DNA of 64,000 nucleotides from CAVVAL01 sp963742725 (GTDB lineage Bacteria; Actinomycetota; Actinomycetes; Mycobacteriales; Cryptosporangiaceae). Position 1 is the stretch's first letter. The number at the start of each line of letters is the position of its first letter. The translations under genes and the position numbers were made by a program. Shown piece by piece: positions 1-8,354 of the stretch. Below the pieces are notes generated by a model. That model ran no database searches. It was not told where the DNA came from and saw only the letters and a program-made list of their open reading frames with translations. The stretch spans positions 558,001 through 622,000 of the forward strand of contig CAVUMX010000001.1 in NCBI GenBank assembly GCA_963742725.1. The letters are read 5' to 3'.

Positions 1-757
1 CGGCGTGCCGGGCGAGCCGGAGGTCCAGCGTGCCGAGGGAGCGGTGCGCGAGCCAGGTCTCGAACGGGCCGGGAACCGATCCGCTGCGGCGCCGCCAGCC
101 ACGGATCCGGCGGGCCAGGTCGGCGTCGCGGGTCGACACGTGGCCGAGGAGCAGGTCGCTGTGGCCGGTCAGCGCCTTGGTGTCGCTGGCGACGGACAGG
201 TCGGCGCCGAAGTCCAGCGGACGCTGCCCCAGCGGCGTCGCGGTCGTGTTGTCGACGGCGAGTAGCCCGCCGCGCGCGTGGACGGCCTGGCTGAGCGCGG
301 CGATGTCGCACACGTCGAGCCCGGGGTTGGCGGGCGTCTCGGCCAGGACGAGCGCGGCTCCGTCCAGCGCGACGCCGTACATCTCGGTCGTCGGCACCTC
401 CCGGACGGTGACGTCGAACGGCGCGAGGTGGTCGCGGGCCAGCGTCCGGGTCTCGTAATAGCCGTCGGCGGGCACCACGACCGTGTCACCCGAACGCAGC
501 ACGGAGAACAGGACCGCCGTCACGGCCGCCATGCCGGTGGCGAAGACGATCGCGTCGCCGCCGTCCAGCTCGCCGACCGCCCGTTCGAACTCGCGGTACG
601 TGGGGTTGTCGTCGCGCGCGTAGCCGATCGGGTCGGGGCCGCCCGGCGCGCCGGCCAGGTGATACGGCGCGGCGAAGACGGGACCTGCCAGCAGCGGCGC
701 GCCCACGACGGGCGCGGCTGCTCCAGCATGGACAGCCCGGGTCCCGTCCCCCGTCAC
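1..757 (-). CDS. Cystathionine gamma-lyase-like PLP enzyme, C-terminus cut off by the window edge
   Basis: Reading the minus strand from a GTG at 757 gives about 252 codons that stay open to the window edge, so the C-terminal part is missing. The protein matches the Cys/Met metabolism PLP-dependent family (cystathionine gamma-lyase, gamma-synthase and methionine gamma-lyase). It begins with an RAVHAG-type N-terminus and carries SDTKALTGHSD near residues 191-201, in which Lys194 is the expected PLP Schiff-base lysine. The GTG has GAGG about 8 nt upstream. It lies 52 nt downstream of gpsA on the same strand and may be co-transcribed. The family fold is clear, but lyase versus synthase cannot be decided from this part. 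Confidence 0.85.
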   Translation of the reverse strand, partial: MTGDGTRAVHAGAAAPVVGAPLLAGPVFAAPYHLAGAPGGPDPIGYARDDNPTYREFERAVGELDGGDAIVFATGMAAVTAVLFSVLRSGDTVVVPADGYYETRTLARDHLAPFDVTVREVPTTEMYGVALDGAALVLAETPANPGLDVCDIAALSQAVHARGGLLAVDNTTATPLGQRPLDFGADLSVASDTKALTGHSDLLLGHVSTRDADLARRIRGWRRRSGSVPGPFETWLAHRSLGTLDLRLARHA

Positions 758-809
758 CGCGCGGCCCTCGCCGAGCGCGGCCACCCGGCGCGCCGGGTCG
801 CAGGCCGGT

Positions 810-1832
810 TCACCGGGCCACCTCGGGCTTCGTCTCCCGCTTCATCAGTTCGAGGAGGGCCACGGCCGGGGCCGCACCGTCGTGGCATACCCGCACGACC
901 TGCTCGGTCAGCGGCATGTCGACGCCGTGGGCGCGCGCCAGGTCCAGGATGGAGCGGCACGACTTGACGCCCTCGGCGACCTGACGGGTCGCGGCGGCGG
1001 CCTGCTCGACGGTTTCGCCGCGGCCGAGCCGTTCGCCGAACGTCCGGTTGCGGGACAGCGGCGACGTGCAGGTGGCGACGAGGTCACCGAGCCCGGCGAG
1101 TCCGCTGAACGTCATGGGGTCGGCGCCGAGGGCGACGCCGAGGCGGGTCGTCTCGGCGAGTCCACGGGTGATGAGCGAGGCCTTGGTGTTGTCGCCGAAG
1201 CCCATGCCCTCGGTCATGCCGCAGGCGAGCGCGATGACGTTCTTCACGGCGCCGCCGAGTTCGCAGCCGATGACGTCCGCGTTGGTGTACGGGCGCAGGT
1301 ACCTGGTCGCGGACGCGCGCTGCAGCAGCTCGGCACGGGCCGGGTCGGCGCAGGCGACGACCGTGGCGGCGGGCTGCTCCTGGGCGATCTCCCGGGCCAG
1401 GTTGGGGCCGCTCACGACCGCGACACGGTCCGGCCGCACGCCGGTGACCTCGACGATCACTTCGCTCATCCGCATCATCGTGCCGAGTTCGACGCCCTTC
1501 ATGAGGCTGACGAGCGTCGCGTCGGCGCCGATCTGGTCGACCCAGCCGACCAGGTTCTCCCGCAGCGTCTGGGACGGCACGGCGAGCACCACGAGGTCGG
1601 CGCCGTCCAGGGCCTCGTCGGCGTTGTGCGTGGCGTGGAGCCGGTCGGGCAGGGCCACACCGGGCAGGTAGTCCGTGTTCTCCCGGGCTTCCTGGACGGT
1701 CTTGGCCACCTCGGCGCGGCGGGCCCACAGCGTGACGTCGCAGCCCGCGTCAGCGAGCACCTTGCCGAACGCGGTCCCCCAGGATCCGGCCCCGAGGACG
1801 GCTGCGCGGGGCGCGGTGTGCGATGGGGACAT
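810..1832 (-). CDS. gpsA: Glycerol-3-phosphate dehydrogenase [NAD(P)+]
   Basis: This 340-residue protein reduces dihydroxyacetone phosphate to sn-glycerol 3-phosphate for phospholipid synthesis. The N-terminal Rossmann motif GAGSWGTA is at about residues 11-18, and the C-terminal domain has the GAVKN and GFGDNTKA blocks typical of GpsA. I chose the ATG at 1832, which shares its A with the stop codon of the upstream acyltransferase (TGATG), so the two are translationally coupled. Acyltransferase plus GpsA forms a logical phosphatidic-acid precursor pair. The length is normal for the family. Confidence 0.95.
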   Translation of the reverse strand: MSPSHTAPRAAVLGAGSWGTAFGKVLADAGCDVTLWARRAEVAKTVQEARENTDYLPGVALPDRLHATHNADEALDGADLVVLAVPSQTLRENLVGWVDQIGADATLVSLMKGVELGTMMRMSEVIVEVTGVRPDRVAVVSGPNLAREIAQEQPAATVVACADPARAELLQRASATRYLRPYTNADVIGCELGGAVKNVIALACGMTEGMGFGDNTKASLITRGLAETTRLGVALGADPMTFSGLAGLGDLVATCTSPLSRNRTFGERLGRGETVEQAAAATRQVAEGVKSCRSILDLARAHGVDMPLTEQVVRVCHDGAAPAVALLELMKRETKPEVAR

Positions 1833-2587
1833 CACGAAGTGACCTCCGGGGTCGTGGCGGTGGGCCTGGTCTTCTTGGGCGGCTTGGGGGGCGGGACGAA
1901 CAGCGGACCGGTCGGCGCCGGCTCGCCGCGCAGGGCCGCCACGTCGTCGCGGAGCTGCCGCATGATCACGTCGGTGACCTCGCGCAGGACCTCCGGCGAC
2001 AGCGGCTTCCCCTCGTACGCCAAGAGGTCGATCGGTACTCCGGCGGACACGATAACGGGGGTGCGCGGACGCAGCCTGATCTTGCGGGTGATCGGGTGGT
2101 GGATCGCCTGCGCGCCCCACTGCGCGATCGGGATGACGGGCGCGCCGGTCATCAGCGCGAGCCGGGCGGCGCCCGTCTTGCCCTGCATGGGCCAGAGGTC
2201 GGGATCCTTCGTGCACGTTCCCTCGGGATAGATGACGATGGCCTCCCCGCTGTTCACCGCGTCGACGGCGGCCTCGAGCGCCTTCCCGGCGTCCGTCGTG
2301 TGCCGGTACACCGGGATCTGCCGGATCTGGCGCAGGATGTACCCGCCGATCGGGATGTTGAACAGCGACGCCTTCGCCAGGACCCGGATGTCGCGCGGCC
2401 GGTCGAAGACGAAGTGCGCGGCGACGAACGGGTCCGCGTAGGAGATGTGGTTGTAGACGAGGATCGCCGGGCCGCTGGCCGGGATGCGTTCCTGGCCGCG
2501 CCAGTCCGGTTTGGTCCAGAACCACAGCATGGGTCGCACGAGGAACTCGGCGAACCTCATCCAGAACCCGATGCTGCCCCGCTTCAC
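1832..2587 (-). CDS. 1-acyl-sn-glycerol-3-phosphate acyltransferase (PlsC family)
   Basis: This protein of about 251 residues probably acylates lysophosphatidic acid at the inner membrane face. It shows the acyltransferase block I NHISYAD (NHx4D) and block III YPEGT. The C-terminus ends in a Pro/Lys-rich tail (PPPKPPKK), which is common in actinobacterial members. Two GTG codons compete. The one at 2587 has GGAGG seven bases upstream, while the one at 2596 overlaps that site, so I prefer 2587. It overlaps gpsA by one base. Similar proteins are involved in phospholipid or phosphatidylinositol-mannoside pathways, so the exact acceptor is not proven. Confidence 0.88.
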   Translation of the reverse strand: MKRGSIGFWMRFAEFLVRPMLWFWTKPDWRGQERIPASGPAILVYNHISYADPFVAAHFVFDRPRDIRVLAKASLFNIPIGGYILRQIRQIPVYRHTTDAGKALEAAVDAVNSGEAIVIYPEGTCTKDPDLWPMQGKTGAARLALMTGAPVIPIAQWGAQAIHHPITRKIRLRPRTPVIVSAGVPIDLLAYEGKPLSPEVLREVTDVIMRQLRDDVAALRGEPAPTGPLFVPPPKPPKKTRPTATTPEVTS

Positions 2588-2720
2588 CGTCTCCACCTCC
2601 CCAGGAACCTAGAGATCGATCCTTGTCCCTCGCCCCGGCCGGTGTCCACGTACCGGGACGAGGCGCTGGTCACGTCACGCTGGTAGGCGCTCGCCACGCG
2701 CCATCTGTGAGGATGACCTG

Positions 2721-3347
2721 GTGCAGCGCTGGTCGGTGGTGGTTCCGGTAAAACGTCTGGACCGTGCGAAGACGCGGCTGCGGGCGTCGCTGCCTGATGC
2801 AGACCACGACGCGCTCGTGCTGGCCATGGCCGCCGACACGGTCAGCGCGGCGCTGGCGTGCCCCGCGGTCGGCCGGGTCGTGGTCGTGACCGACGACGAG
2901 CACGCCGCACCGGACCTGACCGCGCTGGGTGCCGTCTGCGTCCCGGACATGCCGGACGCCGGGCTCAATCCCGCGCTCGAACACGGCGCCGACGAAGCGG
3001 TGCGGCTCGCTCCGGACTGGGGCGTCGCGGTGCTGGGCAGCGACCTGCCGGCGTTGCGGCCGTCCGAGCTGGCCGGGGCGCTCGCCGCCGTGACCGGCCG
3101 CGCGTTCGTCCCGGACGCCGCCGGCACCGGCACCACCCTGCTGGCGGCCGTGCCGGGCGTGCCCCTGCGGCCGGCGTACGGACCGGGATCGGCGGCGGCC
3201 CACGCCGCGTCCGGCGCCGCGGAGCTGACCGGGCGCTGGCCGTCCCTGCGGCGGGACGTAGATACGCGCGACGACCTGGACGAGGCCGCCCGCATCGGGC
3301 TCGGACCCCGTACGGCCACGCACCTGCGCGCGGCGACCTGCCCCTGA
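2721..3347 (+). CDS. cofC: 2-phospho-L-lactate / phosphoenolpyruvate guanylyltransferase
   Basis: This 208-residue GTG-start protein belongs to the CofC/FbiD family, which joins GTP with phospholactate or phosphoenolpyruvate in the first step of coenzyme F420 biosynthesis. Typical features are the N-terminal VVPVKRLDRAKTRL nucleotide-binding loop, VVVTDD near residue 60, GLNPALEHGAD near 90 and GSDLPAL near 110. It is divergent from the gpsA/plsC pair. The gene implies that the organism makes F420, as most actinomycetes do. No other fbi gene is in the window. Confidence 0.93.
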   Translation: MQRWSVVVPVKRLDRAKTRLRASLPDADHDALVLAMAADTVSAALACPAVGRVVVVTDDEHAAPDLTALGAVCVPDMPDAGLNPALEHGADEAVRLAPDWGVAVLGSDLPALRPSELAGALAAVTGRAFVPDAAGTGTTLLAAVPGVPLRPAYGPGSAAAHAASGAAELTGRWPSLRRDVDTRDDLDEAARIGLGPRTATHLRAATCP

Positions 3348-3878
3348 CCACCTGTCCCTGACTGTCCGCACCTGTCCGGTTGCGCAGCGCAGCTGCGATC
3401 GATTGCGTGGCGGAAAAGCTGGAGTAGACCTACGGATTCCGTAGGCTTGATAACACCGGGCCGCACTGCCGCCATAACTGCTCCGACCTGCGGAAACGTC
3501 GCACCGACAAAAGCCGTGATCCTGGCAATCTCTGTATTAGCGGCATACCTGACCTCACGATCCGTGTCCGGAAGTGGACAGTGGTCACTATTCCCCTGTC
3601 CTCCACGCGCGGCGTGGCCGTACCGTGGCCGCTCGGTCATTCCCCGTAACGCCGGAGCAGGAGGCTGAACGCATTGCAGGAAAGGACATGCGCGGGGCTC
3701 GCGTTGACCGCTTCCTACTGGACGGTGCCCGCGGCGGCATCGCAACAGCCCACCGACCCGGTCGTAGCGGCGGCACTCGCTTCCGAGTACGCGGCGACGG
3801 CGGCCGCTCTGGCGGTCCGATGCGGACACCCCGGATATCTCCCCAGACAAAGGCGCGCCGGGCGGGGGCCGCGCGCCT
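3348..3878. other. Non-coding stretch after cofC
   Basis: This 530-base stretch contains no convincing gene. The frames open here are short and lack actinomycete codon bias, and part of it (about 3400-3700) is less GC-rich than its surroundings. A small perfect hairpin, CCTACGG-att-CCGTAGG (3429-3445), lies about 80 bases after the cofC stop. It could be a weak terminator or an operator. I see nothing else that I can support. Confidence 0.5.
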
Positions 3879-4044
3879 AGGGTCTGTTTCGAAGTCCCTG
3901 GTCGAGCGAGGCGTGTTCCAGGCGGCGATCCGGCAAGGCGGAGGTTCGTCCGGATACGTTTCTTGTATCCGGACGGAGCGACAACGCCGCCGGGCGTCGT
4001 CTGGGACGCGGCGCAGCCGGCAGAGGGACTTCGAAACAGACCCT
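3879..4044. repeat. MITE-like palindromic element (166 bp)
   Basis: The element is bounded by perfect 21-base inverted repeats, with the left arm at 3879-3899 (core GGTCTGTTTCGAAGTCCCT) and the right arm at 4024-4044. The interior continues as an imperfect palindrome and is capped by the perfect arms GTCCGGATAC / GTATCCGGAC around a short TTTCT loop. The whole 166 bases could therefore fold into one long hairpin with no coding capacity. This is the structure of a non-autonomous MITE or an internally deleted insertion sequence. No clear target-site duplication is visible. Confidence 0.75.
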
Positions 4045-4177
4045 GGTCCACGGTCCGGATTTCGTGGGCCCGAGGCCGAGTCCAGGTCGGGGCTGCCAGG
4101 CGGCAGCGTCGGGCTGGGCCGGCCGAAGCCCAGAAGGGTGCGGTCTGATGGGGCGTGCCGTCGGTAGGGTCGGCGGT

Positions 4178-4384
4178 ATGACGATCCAGCAGGGCACCGT
4201 CCGCGACTTCGACCCGGACACGCGTACCGGGCACCTGTTCCTGGACGGCGGGGCGCAGCTCGCCTTCGGCGCCGCCGCGTTCGACGCCGGCGGCCTGCGG
4301 CTGCTCCGCCTGGGCCAGCGCGTCCGGTTCGACACCGACGCCACCGGCCAGATCACCCGCGTGACCCTTCTGACCCTCCCGTAG
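4178..4384 (+). CDS. Small cold-shock-domain-like protein
   Basis: This 68-residue protein starts at an ATG and reads GTVRDFDPDTRTGHLFLD near its start, followed by an all-beta pattern ending in GQRVRF and ITRVTLLTLP. It resembles the short actinobacterial cold-shock / OB-fold proteins often found next to cofC and ppk. A nucleic-acid chaperone role is inferred from the fold. The classic RNP1 aromatic residues are only partly kept (GHLFL in place of GFGFI), so strong RNA binding is uncertain. Confidence 0.75.
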   Translation: MTIQQGTVRDFDPDTRTGHLFLDGGAQLAFGAAAFDAGGLRLLRLGQRVRFDTDATGQITRVTLLTLP

Positions 4385-4422
4385 GCCCGCGCCACCGCGG
4401 GCCTCAGCTCCGCCCCGATCGG

Positions 4423-4467
4423 TTTGGGGTGGGATCGAGGAGCCACGCTCCACATTCCCACCCAAAA
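4423..4467 (+). repeat. Dispersed nested-hairpin element, copy A
   Basis: This inverted repeat has the outer arms TTTGGGGTGGGAT and ATTCCCACCCAAA and an inner AGCC...GCT hairpin. It lies 38 bases after the stop of the small cold-shock-like gene. Near-identical elements occur at 34965-35012 and 35964-36008 in the same orientation relative to their upstream genes. It probably acts as a terminator or an mRNA 3'-end hairpin. Confidence 0.75.
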
Positions 4468-4480
4468 CCCGGAAACCCCG

Positions 4481-4544
4481 GCCCACCCCGCGACCGGCCC
4501 ACCCCGCGACCGGCCCACCCCGCGACCGGCCCACCCCGCGACCG
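4481..4544. repeat. Four tandem 16-bp repeats upstream of ppk1
   Basis: There are four perfect head-to-tail copies of GCCCACCCCGCGACCG. Degenerate GC-rich sequence follows up to about 4640. The array fills most of the 327-base gap between the cold-shock-like gene and ppk1 and encodes nothing recognisable. It is a likely source of strain-to-strain length variation. Confidence 0.9.
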
Positions 4545-4711
4545 GCGCCCGCGCGGCCCGTGGCCGGCCCCGGCCAACCCGCGCGACGGCCCCGGCCGAC
4601 CCCCGGGGCCTGCGCCCGCGCGGCCCGCCGCCGGGTCCCCAGGACGCCTGCCCGGTGAGCAACCGGGCCGGAGTTCGTCCGTTGTTAACCCTGATCAGCC
4701 ATGATGTGAAA

Positions 4712-6853
4712 GTGAGTGCCGCAACGCAGGGAACTGCTCCCGACCCCGCTGACCAGGAAACTCGTCTGCTGGTCGTGGACCAGCCAGTCCCGGAGGAGGT
4801 CGAGCTTCCGAGGGACCGGTACCTGAACCGCGAGATGTCGTGGCTCGATTTCAACGCCCGGGTGCTCACCCTGGCCGAGGACCGCACGACCCCGTTGCTG
4901 GAGCGGGCCAAGTTCCTCGCGATCTTCGCGAGCAACCTCGACGAGTTCTACATGGTGCGCGTCGCCGGCCTGAAGCGCCGCCACAGCACGGGCCTGTCGG
5001 TGCGGTCGGCCGACGGGCTGTCGGTGCGCGAGCAGCTCGAACTGGTCGCGAACCGCACGTCGGAGCTGGTCGAGCGGCACGCGCAGTGCTTCCTGGGTGA
5101 TGTGCAGCCGGCGCTGGAGGCCGAGGGCATCCGGATCGTGCGGTGGGGTGCGCTCCCGGCCGGCGAGCAGGACCGGCTCCACCGGTACTTCCGCGAGCAG
5201 GTGTTCCCGGTCCTGACGCCGCTCGCCGTCGACCCGGCCCACCCGTTCCCGTACATCAGCGGGCTGTCGCTGAACCTGGCGGTGATGGTCCGCGACCCGG
5301 ACAACGGCGTGGAGCGGTTCGCGCGTGTGAAGGTGCCGAACAACGTGCCGCGCTTCGTGGCGGTCGCGGACGGCGGTTTCCTGCCGATCGAGGACATCAT
5401 CGCCGCGCACCTCTCCCAGCTGTTCCCGGGCATGCAGGTCGTCGAGCACCACCTGTTCCGGGTCACCCGCAACGCCGACCTGGACGTCGAGGAGGACCGC
5501 GACGAGGACCTGCTCCAGGCCATGGAACGCGAGCTGGCGCGGCGCCGGTTCGGGCCGGTGGTCCGCCTGGAGGCGGCCGACTCGATGAGCGACGAGGTCC
5601 TCGACCGGCTGGCCCGCGAGCTGGACGTCAACGAGCGCGACGTCCTCCGAGTCCCCGGCATCATCGACCTGTCGGCGCTGTGGGCCCTGTACGCGGTCGA
5701 CCGCCCGGACCTCAAGGACAAGCCGTTCGTCCCGGCCACGCACCCGCAGTTCGTGGAGGGCGAGTCGCCGCGCAGCGTCTTCGCGATGCTGCGGGACGGC
5801 GACGTGCTGGTCCAGCACCCGTACCACTCGTTCGCGACGAGCGTGCAGCGGTTCATCGAGCAGGCCGCGGCCGATCCGCACGTGCTGGCGATCAAGCAGA
5901 CCCTGTACCGCACGTCCGGCGACTCCCCGATCATCGACGCGCTGATCGACGCGGCCGAGGCCGGCAAGCAGGTCGTGGTGCTGGTCGAGGTGAAGGCGCG
6001 GTTCGACGAGCAGGCCAACATCACCTGGGCGAGGGCGCTGGAGCGCGCGGGCTGCCACGTCGTCTACGGCCTGATGGGCCTGAAGACGCACTGCAAGACG
6101 TGCCTGGTCGTGCGGCAGGAGGGCGGCCAGCTCCGCCGCTACGCCCACGTCGGCACCGGGAACTACAACAACAAGACGGCCCGCCTGTACGAGGACTTCG
6201 GCCTGTTCACCGCCGACCCGGACGTGGGCCGCGACCTCACCGACCTGTTCAACGTCCTCACCGGCTACTCCCGCCAGACGGAGTACCGGACGCTGATGGT
6301 GGCGCCGCTGGGCGTCCGGGCGGGCATCCTGGAGCGGCTCGACCGCGAGGTGGCGCACGTCCGCGAGGGGCGGCAGGGTCTGGTGCAGATCAAGGCCAAC
6401 TCCATCGTGGACGAGGGGATCATCGACGCGCTGTACCGCGCCTCGCAGGCCGGTGTCCACGTCGACATGGTGATCCGCGGCATCTGCGGGCTGCGTCCGG
6501 GCGTGCCGGGGCTGAGCGAGAACATCCGGGTCCGTTCGATCGTCGGCCGGTTCCTGGAGCACTCGCGGATCCTGCGGTTCGGCAACGGCGGCGAGGAGGA
6601 GTTCTGGCTGGGCTCCGCCGACCTGATGCACCGCAACCTCGACCGTCGCGTCGAGACGATGGTGCACGTCACCGACGAGAACGCACGGGGGCACCTGCGG
6701 TACGTCATGGATCTCGCCACGGCCGAGGACACCGCCTGCTTCGAGCTCCAGGCGGACGGCACCTGGATCCGCCGCACCTCGACCCCGGAGCAGCCGCTGC
6801 GGGACCCCCAGGCGGAACTCCTGCGCCGCACGGTCGAACGGGGCGTGAAATAG
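4712..6853 (+). CDS. ppk1: Polyphosphate kinase 1
   Basis: This protein of about 713 residues reversibly polymerises the gamma-phosphate of ATP into polyphosphate. Family hallmarks are present: RYLNREMSWLDFN at the start of the N domain, EFYMVRVAGLK, the autophosphorylation-site region THCKT (His460), HVGTGNYN, and the second phospholipase-D-like histidine in LEHSRILRF (about His617). The frame is open further upstream, but similarity starts at the N-terminal PPK domain. I therefore take the GTG at 4712; a GTG at 4706 is equally possible, and no strong ribosome binding site precedes either. The CYTH-CHAD gene follows after 10 bases and suggests a polyphosphate operon. Confidence 0.97.
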   Translation: MSAATQGTAPDPADQETRLLVVDQPVPEEVELPRDRYLNREMSWLDFNARVLTLAEDRTTPLLERAKFLAIFASNLDEFYMVRVAGLKRRHSTGLSVRSADGLSVREQLELVANRTSELVERHAQCFLGDVQPALEAEGIRIVRWGALPAGEQDRLHRYFREQVFPVLTPLAVDPAHPFPYISGLSLNLAVMVRDPDNGVERFARVKVPNNVPRFVAVADGGFLPIEDIIAAHLSQLFPGMQVVEHHLFRVTRNADLDVEEDRDEDLLQAMERELARRRFGPVVRLEAADSMSDEVLDRLARELDVNERDVLRVPGIIDLSALWALYAVDRPDLKDKPFVPATHPQFVEGESPRSVFAMLRDGDVLVQHPYHSFATSVQRFIEQAAADPHVLAIKQTLYRTSGDSPIIDALIDAAEAGKQVVVLVEVKARFDEQANITWARALERAGCHVVYGLMGLKTHCKTCLVVRQEGGQLRRYAHVGTGNYNNKTARLYEDFGLFTADPDVGRDLTDLFNVLTGYSRQTEYRTLMVAPLGVRAGILERLDREVAHVREGRQGLVQIKANSIVDEGIIDALYRASQAGVHVDMVIRGICGLRPGVPGLSENIRVRSIVGRFLEHSRILRFGNGGEEEFWLGSADLMHRNLDRRVETMVHVTDENARGHLRYVMDLATAEDTACFELQADGTWIRRTSTPEQPLRDPQAELLRRTVERGVK

Positions 6854-6863
6854 GCTGGCCGGC

Positions 6864-8354
6864 GTGCGCGAAGAAGAGCTGAAGTTCACCGTCCACGGTC
6901 TGTTCGAGCTACCCGACCTCGCTCCGGCGTTAACGGACGGCGGTGAGGTGCGGCCTCAACCGCGCCGGGAACTTCGCGCGACGTACTACGACACGCCTGA
7001 TCTGCGGCTGGCCCGGATGGGCATCACGCTGCGGTACCGCACGGGCGAGTCCGGCGACCCGTGGCACCTGAAGCTGCCGACGGGGACGACGGGCATCCGC
7101 GACGAGCTGGCGGTCGCCGGCGACGCCGACGCGGTCCCGCGCGAGCTGACGAAGCTGGTCACGGCGTGGGTGCGCGGCGCCGAACTGGCGCCGGTCGCCA
7201 CCCTGCGCACCGAACGCGACACGGTCCTGCTCCTGGACGCGGACGGCGCCGAGCTGGCCGAGGTCGTCGACGACACGGTCTCGATCCTGGACGGCACGAA
7301 GGTGCTGTCGAAGTTCCGCGAGGTCGAGGTCGAACGTGGCACCGCCGACGAGAACCTGCTGCCGGCCGTGGGCGTGCTGCTGGAGGCCGCGGGCGCGGTC
7401 AGCGGCGAGTTCACGCCGAAGGTGATGCGGGCGCTGGGGGCCCGCTCGGCCGGCTCCCCGGACGTGCCCGTGCCGGCGAAACCGGGCCGGCTCGGCAGCT
7501 CCGGTGACGCGGTGACGTACGCGCTGCGCAAGACCGTCCGGACGGTGCTCGACTACGACGTCCGGGTCCGGCGCGGCGAGGACGACGCCGTCCACCAGAT
7601 GCGTGTGGGGTGCCGCCGCCTCCGCAGCGACCTGCGGACGTTCGGTCCGCTGGTCGACGAGGACTGGGCCGACCGCCTGCACGGCGACCTGCGCTGGCTC
7701 GCCGCCGCGCTCGGAGGGCCGCGCGACGCCGAGGTGCTCCGCGCCCGGCTGCGCCGCACGGCCACGGCCGATCCGCTGTCCAGCGTCGATGCCGAGGCCG
7801 TGGAGAAGGTCGACGCCGTCCTCGTGGCCAGGGAGGAGGCCGCGCTGGCGGAGCTGGCCGAGGTCATGGACTCCGAGCGGTACGTCGTCCTGCTGGACGC
7901 GCTCGTCGACGCCGCCCGCGCCCCACGCCTCACCGATCTCGGCGCGCAGCCGTCCGCCTATGTGCTGCCGACCCTGGTCGGTGCCGCGTGGCGCAAGCTC
8001 GCCAAGCGCGCGACGAAACTGCACCTCGACGACCCGGACGAGCCTTGGCACGAGACGCGCATCCGCGCCAAGCGCGCCCGTTACGCCGCAGAGGCCACGG
8101 CGCCCGCGCTGGGCAAGAACGCGGCCCGGCTGGCGAAGGCGTGCGCCGGCGTGCAGGACGTCCTCGGTGAGCACCAGGACGCCGCCACCGCCGCCGACGT
8201 CTGGCTTGGTATCGCCGCGGCCAACCCTGAGCTGGCCCTCACCTGCGGACGCCTCGCCGAACGCGAACGGTCCGCGGTCCACCGCGCCCGCGCGGCGTTC
8301 GACACCGCGTGGGATGCCGCGACCCACTCGAAGGTCACCGGATGGCTGCCCTGA
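6864..8354 (+). CDS. CYTH and CHAD domain protein
   Basis: This 496-residue protein begins with REEELKFTV, a variant of the ExExK motif of CYTH triphosphate tunnel enzymes, and the CYTH domain extends to about residue 200. A helical CHAD domain (about 215-490) contains HQMRVGCRRLRSDLRTF, LGGPRDAEVL, HETRIRAKRARYAAE and LGEHQDA, the conserved histidine- and arginine-rich helices that bind polyphosphate. It follows ppk1 by 10 bases and overlaps the next gene by 13 bases. The arrangement fits a polyphosphate-binding or short-chain triphosphatase role. The exact substrate is not shown by the sequence. Confidence 0.93.
   Translation: MREEELKFTVHGLFELPDLAPALTDGGEVRPQPRRELRATYYDTPDLRLARMGITLRYRTGESGDPWHLKLPTGTTGIRDELAVAGDADAVPRELTKLVTAWVRGAELAPVATLRTERDTVLLLDADGAELAEVVDDTVSILDGTKVLSKFREVEVERGTADENLLPAVGVLLEAAGAVSGEFTPKVMRALGARSAGSPDVPVPAKPGRLGSSGDAVTYALRKTVRTVLDYDVRVRRGEDDAVHQMRVGCRRLRSDLRTFGPLVDEDWADRLHGDLRWLAAALGGPRDAEVLRARLRRTATADPLSSVDAEAVEKVDAVLVAREEAALAELAEVMDSERYVVLLDALVDAARAPRLTDLGAQPSAYVLPTLVGAAWRKLAKRATKLHLDDPDEPWHETRIRAKRARYAAEATAPALGKNAARLAKACAGVQDVLGEHQDAATAADVWLGIAAANPELALTCGRLAERERSAVHRARAAFDTAWDAATHSKVTGWLP

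Noticed and set aside
3674..3880. Small gene after cofC
   Set aside because: It has an ambiguous start, no ribosome binding site, amino-acid composition unlike its neighbours, and its end runs into the palindromic element.
4481..4544. CRISPR or iteron origin
   Set aside because: The 16-base units are adjacent without spacers, and no replication initiator or partition gene is nearby.
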